64,000 bases of DNA from UBA1757 sp963617485 (GTDB taxonomy: Bacteria; Bacteroidota; Bacteroidia; Bacteroidales; UBA1402). The position numbers were made by a program, and so were the translations under genes. The notes below the pieces were generated by a model. The model made no database searches and was not told where the DNA came from. It saw only the letters and a list, made by a program, of their open reading frames with translations. The stretch lies in contig CAVEPA010000008.1 in assembly GCA_963617485.1 (NCBI GenBank), positions 1 through 64,000 of the forward strand, written 5' to 3'. This document shows, in pieces, positions 15,508-23,437 of the stretch (the first letter of the stretch is position 1; each line of letters begins with the position of its first letter).

Positions 15508-18345
15508 CTAGAGGTTGGCAGCCTGCTTGAGCATTTCTCGGGCTTTTTCTATCAAATCTTTGGTGCCGGAACCGTCGTTGACATATTGCACCACCATATC
15601 GGCAAAGTCGATGGCATGACGTAGTTCTGTGCTTTTGTCGTTGATTATTTTGGCGGCGGAAAGACTCTTGAGCAAGGGTTCGAGGTCTTCTGTTTCGGCC
15701 AGAGTTGCAGGGCGCATAGCGTTGATGGCTGCGTTAAGGTCGGAAGTGGCCTTGGTAATAGCGTCAGCGCTGGCCTTTTCATCGGCCGCCACAGCTTCTG
15801 CCGCTGCCAGCCGTTCAAGCATTCTCCCATAGCCGTGAGGTGCCCATTCACTGCTGTTTTCGGTACGGTTGCGGGCAATCTGCATGGCTTGTTCCAGATA
15901 GGTACGGTCGGCATCACCACCAGCCTTTTTGGCCTTGGTGAGAACATTCAGACGTAAGTAGTGGGTAGCGTGGCCGGTGTTGTAGTAGTCTGGCCAGAAG
16001 GTTTTGTCTCCTAAGGTCAGGCTGTAGAGGTTGCCATCGGTGCCATCATCGGCGGTTGCACCATGCAGCTTTATTTCCTTGAGGTCGGGACTCAAGTCGA
16101 ATTGGGCTTGCTCCCACACCGTGATATCGGGCGTGGCCATCACCAGCGGACCATACATGATAACGCCCTCCCACATCGGGTTAAAGTGCGTGCCGGCTTG
16201 GTTGGGACCGGTAGCCGCCAAATCCATCTTGTCAGGCCCGAAGTCCAAATGCGCGGCGAAAGGCATCGAAATTTCTATTTTGTCGCCAGTTTTCCAAGTG
16301 CGCAGGGGAAGCTCCACATACGACTGCGGACGAGCACCGGAGGCCATTTCACGGCCGTTCAACTTGGCACTGAATCCTTGGGTGGCCCAGTAGGGCACTC
16401 TTAGAAAGAGAGCAAAATCGCCGCCTTCTTCTATGGTGATGACGCTACTCTCGGCGGGCCACTTGCATTCTTGACGAAACTTGACTCCATGGGCACGCCA
16501 ATGGACGTGGGTGGGAAGGTAAAGGGCCACGAACAGTGAGTCGCCACCGGCAAAATAGGCTGCTTCCTGATATTTCACATGGTTCTCGGCACCGGTGCCA
16601 CCGCAGCAGGTCTCCTGGGGTGTTGGGCTGCCAAAAGGCTTGATGGCGTTCATGCCAACGGCATACTGATAGCAGACACCGTATTCTCTGGGGTGTACGC
16701 TGCCAACAATCTGGTTGTAAAGCACACGCTCGTAATAGTCCATATAGCGGGCATCGAGAGGATGGTAGCAGTTCAGGTCCTTGGTGAGTTTGGCCAGGTT
16801 GTAGGCGCAGCAAGTCTCGTTGATGTCTGGGTTGGGGTAGATGTTGCCTTCGTGGTCGCTCATAACGCTGGTGTTCATGCTCATCATCTGCGAGTAGGGC
16901 TGGCGGAACATTTCTCCGTTGCCCACACCGCCCATGGCATAGGCATAGCGTCCCTGAATCATCTCCCAGAAGTTGTGGGCGATGTTGTAATAGCGGTCTT
17001 CTCCACCAGCCCCATAGAGCTTGAGGGCGCCCACTATCATGGGAATGTGCTGGTTGGCGTGGCGGGTGCGGATATCGTCTATATTGCGGGCCAGCGGTCC
17101 GTAAAAGGCCGGCGCGTCAAAGAAAGAGGCCGCTTCGCGCAGCTTTTCGCTCTCTTGTGGGTCGGAGGCCCTCTGGCTCAAGCGTGAAAGCACCTCTTGC
17201 ATACCGCCCACTTCGCCTGCGATGTACATATTCCACATCTCGTAGCGGTTGCCGAATTTGGCGCGACGCTCGGCCGGCGTACCCTGTTCGTTGACGAAAG
17301 TGCGGTAGTGCAGGCGGTTCCATACCCAAAGCCCCATGTCTTTGGCTGTAAGCAAAGCTTTGGCGGCAATCTCGGTATCATCGATATTCTCGGCGATATC
17401 CAGCAGGCCGGCCAGTTGTTTGTGGATGCTGTAGTAAGGAGCCCATACACCGAACTCGTTGTTGTAGGGTGCGTATTTTTCGATAAGGGCGCAGTGCTGG
17501 GCGGGAATGGCATTCAGATAGCCATAGCCGTATTTGGCGTAGCCCTGTTTGTAGCGGTCGAAGGCGGTCCAAGACCCTTCCATTTTGCGCAGTTCCGCTT
17601 CGGGTGCCAGGTCGCGGGCCTCGCGATAGCGGCCCAAAGCCTGGTCCCAAACGAAGGTGCGTTCTTGGCAGGTGCGCAACTCATTGACCATGCGGCTCAT
17701 ACGTTCACGCAACTGATCCTTCACCGCCGGGTCGGAGGCCGATGCAAAGGCAAAGGCCAGCGCCGACATATAATGGCCGCTGCCATGACCCTTGAGTTTG
17801 GTGGTGGGGGAGTCCCAGCCGTCAGATACCGTATAGCCCTTGGTGGGCAGTCCGTAGGTGTCGCGGTAGTTATAGAGTTGTTGCGTGATGTCCAGACTCA
17901 GCAGGTTGGCAATGTCCAAGTCGCGGTTGCTCGTGAGACGGTTGTTGCCGATAAGACGGACATCGCCCAATGGCAGCGGACGCACCACGGGTTCGCGGGC
18001 GGGCAGTAGCCATGGCTGGTCGCTCACCCTCACCGTAGCTTCGACGGGATAGCCGTTGTCGGTGGTATTGTCACCGATGATGTAGCCCTGCACTGTATAG
18101 ACACTGCCCACGGGGAGCAGGGCTTGGCTCTCTTCTGTCTCGCGCAGGGAATTGGTCCATTTCACGCGGCGAATCTCGCTCTTGCCGCCACACTTGACTT
18201 CAATGAGTGAGGGAAGACGGGGTGCAGTACCTTCCGGGGTGGTGACCTCTATCTTTTCTACGCCGGTAATGGCTCCACTCCTGTTGCAGGAGAGAATAGC
18301 GAGGGCAACTGACAGCAGCAACGCTGCGCGAAATGATCTTTTCAT
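15508..18345 (-). CDS. GH127/GH146-type beta-L-arabinofuranosidase lipoprotein with Big_4-like domain
   Basis: A 945-residue glycosidase. The N-terminus is a lipoprotein signal (LAILSC, Cys near residue 20). Residues about 25-110 form a bacterial Ig-like domain (PRLPSLIEVKCGG...YTVQGYIIGD). The catalytic (alpha/alpha)6 domain starts near residue 125 (LPLGDVRLIG; GHGSGHYMSALA). The zinc-thiolate site expected for GH127 beta-L-arabinofuranosidases is present: E510 and C512 in NETCCAYN, and C580/C581 in QETCCGG, C580 being the likely nucleophile. The last 150 residues are alpha-helical repeats. It is the last gene of the minus-strand operon, three bases behind the GH27 gene. Family rank (GH127 or GH146) is not settled by eye. 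Confidence 0.85.
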   Translation of the reverse strand: MKRSFRAALLLSVALAILSCNRSGAITGVEKIEVTTPEGTAPRLPSLIEVKCGGKSEIRRVKWTNSLRETEESQALLPVGSVYTVQGYIIGDNTTDNGYPVEATVRVSDQPWLLPAREPVVRPLPLGDVRLIGNNRLTSNRDLDIANLLSLDITQQLYNYRDTYGLPTKGYTVSDGWDSPTTKLKGHGSGHYMSALAFAFASASDPAVKDQLRERMSRMVNELRTCQERTFVWDQALGRYREARDLAPEAELRKMEGSWTAFDRYKQGYAKYGYGYLNAIPAQHCALIEKYAPYNNEFGVWAPYYSIHKQLAGLLDIAENIDDTEIAAKALLTAKDMGLWVWNRLHYRTFVNEQGTPAERRAKFGNRYEMWNMYIAGEVGGMQEVLSRLSQRASDPQESEKLREAASFFDAPAFYGPLARNIDDIRTRHANQHIPMIVGALKLYGAGGEDRYYNIAHNFWEMIQGRYAYAMGGVGNGEMFRQPYSQMMSMNTSVMSDHEGNIYPNPDINETCCAYNLAKLTKDLNCYHPLDARYMDYYERVLYNQIVGSVHPREYGVCYQYAVGMNAIKPFGSPTPQETCCGGTGAENHVKYQEAAYFAGGDSLFVALYLPTHVHWRAHGVKFRQECKWPAESSVITIEEGGDFALFLRVPYWATQGFSAKLNGREMASGARPQSYVELPLRTWKTGDKIEISMPFAAHLDFGPDKMDLAATGPNQAGTHFNPMWEGVIMYGPLVMATPDITVWEQAQFDLSPDLKEIKLHGATADDGTDGNLYSLTLGDKTFWPDYYNTGHATHYLRLNVLTKAKKAGGDADRTYLEQAMQIARNRTENSSEWAPHGYGRMLERLAAAEAVAADEKASADAITKATSDLNAAINAMRPATLAETEDLEPLLKSLSAAKIINDKSTELRHAIDFADMVVQYVNDGSGTKDLIEKAREMLKQAANL

Positions 18346-18348
18346 AGC

Positions 18349-19575
18349 TTACTTGTTTTTGGAAAGTTTTACCATCAGCACACCGTGTGCGGGAATATCG
18401 CTTTTGAGGCGGTTCTTGGTAGTGCCGATATTCTTGTGTTGCCACAGGTCGCGGACGCTGTATTCATACTTGTGCAAGTTGATTTCAGTGGCAAAATACA
18501 TGGTTTGGTCGCGCCAGTTGTAATCCAATTTCCAAGGATTTTCGCTGCGGTTCATAAAACAGATGGCAATTTCGCCGTTGGAGAGGGGCTTGGCCCAGAT
18601 TTCGCGTTCGCCCATATCCATAAAGCGGATGGCCTGCTGTCCTAAGGGATCTTGATTGACAGCAATAACTTCTTTGTTGGTGAGAATCTCCAGCGTTTCG
18701 CGGCTCATGTCGCGCAGGTCGTTGCCGCTCATCAGCGGAGCGGCCAGCATGCACCACATGGAAAAATGGGTGATGTTCTCGTCGCGGGTCAGTTCCCCGT
18801 TGCCCACTTCCAGCATTTCGGCATCATTCCAATGGCCGGGACCCGCGTAAGGATAGAGGTCGGCCGCAGCATCGATACATTGTACTATACCCACGCCTCC
18901 CCAGTCGAAAGAAGCATCGTAAACGGCACGGATGTCGGGCGTTACGCGCCACAGATGACCGATACCCTTGCCCCATTCCCAGGGCTTGCCTTCGCCCCAT
19001 TCGCAGATGGAGAGGACGATGGGCCGGCCGCTGGCCTTGATGGCTTCCGCCATAGTCGTATAGGCAGCCACGGGGTTCTGGCCGTCGTTGTAGCACCAGT
19101 CATATTTAAGGTAATCCACACCCCAGCGTGCGTATTGCAAGGCATCTTGGAACTGGTGGCCTTTGCTGCCTGGACGTCCTTGACAAGTCTTGGAACCTGC
19201 ACAGGAATAAATGCCGAACTTAAGCCCTTTGGCGTGGATATAATCGGCGAGCGCCTTCATGCCTGAAGGAAAACGGTCGGCATCAATCACAATGTTGCCG
19301 TTTTCGTCGCGGTCCACTTGCCAGCAGTCGTCAATGACAATGTACTGGTAGCCAGCCGCGGCCATCCCGGAGGAGACCATGGCATCGGCCATTTCGCGTA
19401 TCATTTGTTCGCTGACATTGCAGCCGAATCTGTTCCAGCTGTTCCAGCCCATGGGTGGAGTGAGGGCTTGGTTAAGGTAAACGGAGTCAGAAAGACGCTC
19501 GGGGCGCTCGGCTGCCAAGGCGGGCAAGCATATCAGCAGCGAAAGCGCCAAGGATAGGATGCGGTTGGTTTTCAT
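18349..19575 (-). CDS. GH27 alpha-galactosidase or beta-L-arabinopyranosidase
   Basis: A 408-residue secreted GH27 enzyme with a signal peptide (residues 1-21). The family signature is clear: PPMGWNSWNRFGCNVSE, then IDDCWQ, then YLKYDWCYN, where D159 is the expected nucleophile, and WRVTPDI, where D214 is the expected acid/base. The C-terminal antiparallel beta domain follows. GH27 includes alpha-galactosidases and beta-L-arabinopyranosidases; substrate-pocket residues cannot be judged without alignment. Its place among arabinofuranosidases suits either, and the single alpha-galactose on serine in extensins is one candidate target. Confidence 0.93.
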   Translation of the reverse strand: MKTNRILSLALSLLICLPALAAERPERLSDSVYLNQALTPPMGWNSWNRFGCNVSEQMIREMADAMVSSGMAAAGYQYIVIDDCWQVDRDENGNIVIDADRFPSGMKALADYIHAKGLKFGIYSCAGSKTCQGRPGSKGHQFQDALQYARWGVDYLKYDWCYNDGQNPVAAYTTMAEAIKASGRPIVLSICEWGEGKPWEWGKGIGHLWRVTPDIRAVYDASFDWGGVGIVQCIDAAADLYPYAGPGHWNDAEMLEVGNGELTRDENITHFSMWCMLAAPLMSGNDLRDMSRETLEILTNKEVIAVNQDPLGQQAIRFMDMGEREIWAKPLSNGEIAICFMNRSENPWKLDYNWRDQTMYFATEINLHKYEYSVRDLWQHKNIGTTKNRLKSDIPAHGVLMVKLSKNK

Positions 19576-19602
19576 AAGCTATAAGTTGTTTTGACAGATG
19601 AC

Positions 19603-21396
19603 TTATTCGGTTATTGTTATGTCGAATCTGACGGCGGCGGCATTGGCACCATAGACGAAGGCCTGAGCCGTGCTATAGATTCCGGTGGTGGCTATCGTGG
19701 GATGTTTGCCCAATTTGAAAGAGCCTTCCCACAAGTCGAACTCGGAAAAGACGTAGCTGTTGCTGCCATGACTGACAACTTTGCCAGCATTGTCGAACCA
19801 GTGACCGGGAGCGTTGGCCGTATTGTTGGGGTTTAAGCTGCCGTCCGGCTCGATGGCCTGAAACGTGAGCTGCTCCTCAAAATAGAGACTCATGATCTCG
19901 TCGAAGCTATCCAGACCCAACGCAGTGGCAATCTGCTTCCGTTCCTCAGACGAGAGTTCCACGGTGACGCCGGTGTAGTGGCCGTCAAGGGCAAATTTCA
20001 CACTTTTCTCAATCGTAGTATTGATGGTAACTTCACCGCTATAAGGCTTTTCGGGTACCGTTCCTTTTTTCTTGGGATAGGCATTGACGACATCGTCCAG
20101 ATAGCTGAAGCGATTGGACAGCCAGTTGACGAGGTTCAGGAATTCGCGTGCATGGGTGTAGTTGGTGATGCCCCATAGTTCCAAATCCTCTTGGGCAGCA
20201 TCGGCTATCACTTCTTCGGTAGCACCTAGATGGTCTTCGAGTTTTTCGGGCAGAGTCCCGATAACCGAGTTCCACTTTTGCTGAAGCAACTCCACGAATT
20301 CGGGAATGCCGAACAGACGACAGAAGAAGTCGGAAGCGGTGCTGCCATAGGCACCTCGGTGGTTGAAGGGATCGCTGCCGAAAATCAAGTCGCGGTAGTC
20401 TTCAAAGAAGGTGTGTCCCCAACCGTTGGAGTCGTACATGTCGCCCCAGTTGTAGTCGAAACCGCCATCGCAGTCCCAGAGCGGGCCCATGACCCACTTG
20501 GAAGTATCGCTGTAACGGTGAATGTAGCCGCTGCGCAGGCTGGGATCGTTGTCGACTTCTACATTGCAGATAATTTCCTGCACCAGTATGTAGTTAATCA
20601 TCGATTCAACATCCAGCAGCGACTGTATCTTTTCCCAATCTAGGCTGTTGATGGCCTCTTCCAGTTTGGCGAACTCCGTTTTGGCACGGTCGCGCTGGTC
20701 GGTGGTGGCATCGTCGGGATATTTCACCGCCACGGCCATACCGAAGCCCTCTGACCAGAAATTGTTGGTGGCATAAGGCTCATCGCCCGGACCGTCGTTC
20801 AGGTCGAGGGCCAGCAACATGCCCTGTTCGCTGTCGAGTTGTACGCGGTGCTTGCCTTCCTCGACCTGTTCGGTAATCATATAGAGTCCTAGAAATTCGC
20901 CGTTAAGGGTGACGGTGGCGTAGCGCGAGTGGTTGGTGCTGGGCAGCCCCAGTTCGTAGGCCAGCGAGAAACCCACATTGTTCATCATATGTGTCACATC
21001 GCGGTAATCGGCCAGCAGCACCCAATCGCGGTTCTTTTTCATGCCCAGAACGGGCGAAGATTCGTCCAGTTTGATGCGGTAGGGCTTTTTGGGATACCAG
21101 TTCCAGGTGGAATTGCCACGGCCGCGGATTTTGCCTTTCGCCTCAAGGTCGCTGAAAAAATCATTGCCATCGATTTTTATGGTGCAGGGACGATACTCTT
21201 CTTTGGAATCGACTGCCACGCCGCCATCGGTGGTGATGTCAATCTTCGCCAGTGCATAGGCATAATAGGCTGTGGGTCCCTCCTTGCCGCCCTCTTGTTC
21301 ATCGGGGTCGGGCGTAGGGACGACTTCTTCGGGATTACAGGCGGCAAAGCCGAACAAAGCAATCAGAAGCAGGAACGGGATTCTTGTTTGTTTCAT
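19603..21396 (-). CDS. CotH kinase family lipoprotein
   Basis: A 597-residue lipoprotein (lipobox FGFAAC; the acidic stretch after Cys suggests export to the outer face). The CotH domain covers about residues 75-420: KIRGRGNSTWNWYPKKPYRIKL, MKKNRDWVLLADYRD, MMNNVGFSLAYELGLP, YMITEQVEEGKHR, and a late GPLWDCDGGFDYNWGD with the acidic residues expected of the kinase-like site. Characterised CotH members phosphorylate proteins in spore coats; roles in Bacteroidales glycan loci are not defined. The C-terminal 140 residues are a separate beta domain. It lies between GH51 and GH27 with gaps of 3 and 27 bases, so it is a full member of the operon. Confidence 0.88.
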   Translation of the reverse strand: MKQTRIPFLLLIALFGFAACNPEEVVPTPDPDEQEGGKEGPTAYYAYALAKIDITTDGGVAVDSKEEYRPCTIKIDGNDFFSDLEAKGKIRGRGNSTWNWYPKKPYRIKLDESSPVLGMKKNRDWVLLADYRDVTHMMNNVGFSLAYELGLPSTNHSRYATVTLNGEFLGLYMITEQVEEGKHRVQLDSEQGMLLALDLNDGPGDEPYATNNFWSEGFGMAVAVKYPDDATTDQRDRAKTEFAKLEEAINSLDWEKIQSLLDVESMINYILVQEIICNVEVDNDPSLRSGYIHRYSDTSKWVMGPLWDCDGGFDYNWGDMYDSNGWGHTFFEDYRDLIFGSDPFNHRGAYGSTASDFFCRLFGIPEFVELLQQKWNSVIGTLPEKLEDHLGATEEVIADAAQEDLELWGITNYTHAREFLNLVNWLSNRFSYLDDVVNAYPKKKGTVPEKPYSGEVTINTTIEKSVKFALDGHYTGVTVELSSEERKQIATALGLDSFDEIMSLYFEEQLTFQAIEPDGSLNPNNTANAPGHWFDNAGKVVSHGSNSYVFSEFDLWEGSFKLGKHPTIATTGIYSTAQAFVYGANAAAVRFDITITE

Positions 21397-21399
21397 CGT

Positions 21400-23436
21400 T
21401 TACTTGGTGTGGAATCTGTACACCGCAAATGTGCGGGCAGGAAAGTTCTCGCGCAGTTCAATGCGGCCGTTGTCGAGGTTGCGTACACCCATCAGCCAGC
21501 CGTTGTTGGGGTCGCTTACGGGCGTGAGGTCAATGGCAACGGTCTGCGGCACAATGCGTTCTGGCTCGTCCAGCGTATTTTCGTCTACGGCATTGTCGCT
21601 ATGCAAAGTGGTCTTCTCGGCAGAGGTGAGACCAGCAGGCAATTCATACGACACAGTCTGCGAATACTGGTTGAGGTTGGCAATCTTGATGATGATATCG
21701 CCTGTGGCATCGTCTATGGCAGCGGTGGCATTGAGTCCGTTAAGGTTGACCACCGGCTTGCCTTCAGCCGTGATGGGAATGACGCGGCTGCCGCGGTTGT
21801 TGGCATAGAGACTCTGTACGTACCAGCTGCAGCTCTTCATTACCCGCAGGTTGTCGAACCAAATAAGGTCGGGCCGCCACTGCCAGCCTTCGATATGGGC
21901 GAAAGTGGGCGCATAGCTCGACATATAGACCACATCGGCATTGCGCTCCAGACCGGTCATAAACGAGGCTTCCAAAAGGGCGGCGTTGAAGTGGTTGAAT
22001 TTCTTGCCGTCGCTGCCGTGGCAGGCATATTCGCCGGCAAACACCTTGGGACCGGTACGTGGATAACTGTCGTAGCGGTCTGCATTGCGCTCGTAGAAAC
22101 CTTCCCAGCTGTAATAATGCTCGTCCACGAGGTCTACATCCAAGCGACGCATTTCCTTCCAGAGGTCGTCGAACCATTCACCGCCAAGATAAGGGCCGGA
22201 AGTGCCGATGACCTTGATTTCGGGATGCTTCTCGCGTACGGCCTTCACGAAGGGTTCGAAGCGAGCCTTGAAATCTTCGCCCCATTGTTCGTTGCCGATG
22301 CCCAGATATTTCATGTTGAAGGGCTCGGGATGACCCATCTGGGCGCGAATCTTGCCCCATTTGCTGCTGGTACTGCCATTGGCAAATTCAATCAGGTCGA
22401 GGGCATCCTGAATGTAGCTGTTGAGATCCTCCAGCTTGCAGTTGACATCCCAAGCAGGGTCGTTCTGGAACTGACAAGCCATGCCGCAGCTGATGATGGG
22501 TACCGGTTCGGCACCGATTTCTTCTGCCAGACGGAAATATTCATAGAAGCCCAAACCGCCGCTCTGATAGTAGTCGGGGAACATCCGCTCGAATGCGGAG
22601 CAGCTCCAGCGGTTAAGGTTGATGGGCCGGTTCTCCACCGGACCTACTGTATTCTTCCATTGATAACGATTATCCAAAGTGGTGCCTTCTACAATGCAAC
22701 CGCCGGGGAAACGGAGGATGCCGGGATGCAGGTCGGCCAAAGCTTGGGCCAGGTCCTTGCGCAGACCATTTTCATCGCCGTTGAAAGTCTCCGCCGGGAA
22801 AAGCGAGATGTGTTCCAAATCGGCCTTGGCTTCGGGATTGTCGTCCATCAGCAGGACACGCAGGGATGCTTTTTGCAGTGTCTTGGAAGGTTCCAGCGTC
22901 ACTTCATAGCGGCTCCATTTGTTCCCCTTTACCTCGATTTGTTCCATGGCCAATATCTGGTTGTCGAAGTTGCCGTTGACATCGCAGAGCATCACGCCGA
23001 TGCCGGCAGTTTTGGCTTTACCGGCCGTGCGCGCCCAGAAACTGAGACGATACTGCTTGCCTTGTTCCAGACCGATACCGAACCAGCCGCTGTTCTCCAG
23101 CCCGCAGAAATTGGCGGGGTGGCCCTGATAGGCAAGGCGCACGTAGTGGGGATTGCGCTCGAAGGGGCCGCCTTTGCTCAGCACTTCCACCTTGCCGAAA
23201 GTCTTCCATCCTTGCAGCGGGTTGTCGTATTCAAAACTGCGGTTGATGACTTTCTCGGCATAGAGTCCGCCATCGGCGGCAAAGTTGATGTCTTCCAGAA
23301 AAATGCCGTACATGGTGGGCTGGATTTCGATGCCGGGGGCCTTCTCGTCCACTACCAAATATCCCCAGCGGGGCTGCGCCACTAGGCTTGCGGCCGCAAA
23401 TAGCAGGGCCGCCGATGCAACTAACAGTCTTTTCAT
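21400..23436 (-). CDS. GH51 alpha-L-arabinofuranosidase
   Basis: A 678-residue secreted enzyme removing alpha-L-arabinofuranosyl groups. The chosen ATG at 23436 begins MKRLLVASAALLFAAASLVAQ, a signal peptide, and lies one base after the stop of the gene upstream; the frame is open seven codons further. Residues about 20-200 include a beta-sandwich/CBM-like part, and then the (beta/alpha)8 barrel with acid/base E383 in GIGNEQWG and nucleophile E469 in VFAGEYACH. A C-terminal beta domain follows. The acting site is presumably the periplasm. Confidence 0.93.
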   Translation of the reverse strand: MKRLLVASAALLFAAASLVAQPRWGYLVVDEKAPGIEIQPTMYGIFLEDINFAADGGLYAEKVINRSFEYDNPLQGWKTFGKVEVLSKGGPFERNPHYVRLAYQGHPANFCGLENSGWFGIGLEQGKQYRLSFWARTAGKAKTAGIGVMLCDVNGNFDNQILAMEQIEVKGNKWSRYEVTLEPSKTLQKASLRVLLMDDNPEAKADLEHISLFPAETFNGDENGLRKDLAQALADLHPGILRFPGGCIVEGTTLDNRYQWKNTVGPVENRPINLNRWSCSAFERMFPDYYQSGGLGFYEYFRLAEEIGAEPVPIISCGMACQFQNDPAWDVNCKLEDLNSYIQDALDLIEFANGSTSSKWGKIRAQMGHPEPFNMKYLGIGNEQWGEDFKARFEPFVKAVREKHPEIKVIGTSGPYLGGEWFDDLWKEMRRLDVDLVDEHYYSWEGFYERNADRYDSYPRTGPKVFAGEYACHGSDGKKFNHFNAALLEASFMTGLERNADVVYMSSYAPTFAHIEGWQWRPDLIWFDNLRVMKSCSWYVQSLYANNRGSRVIPITAEGKPVVNLNGLNATAAIDDATGDIIIKIANLNQYSQTVSYELPAGLTSAEKTTLHSDNAVDENTLDEPERIVPQTVAIDLTPVSDPNNGWLMGVRNLDNGRIELRENFPARTFAVYRFHTK

Positions 23437-23437
23437 A

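Noticed and set aside
20929..23385. An 818-codon plus-strand frame across CotH and GH51
   Set aside because: It is antisense to two well-recognised proteins with intact catalytic motifs and shows no family signature.
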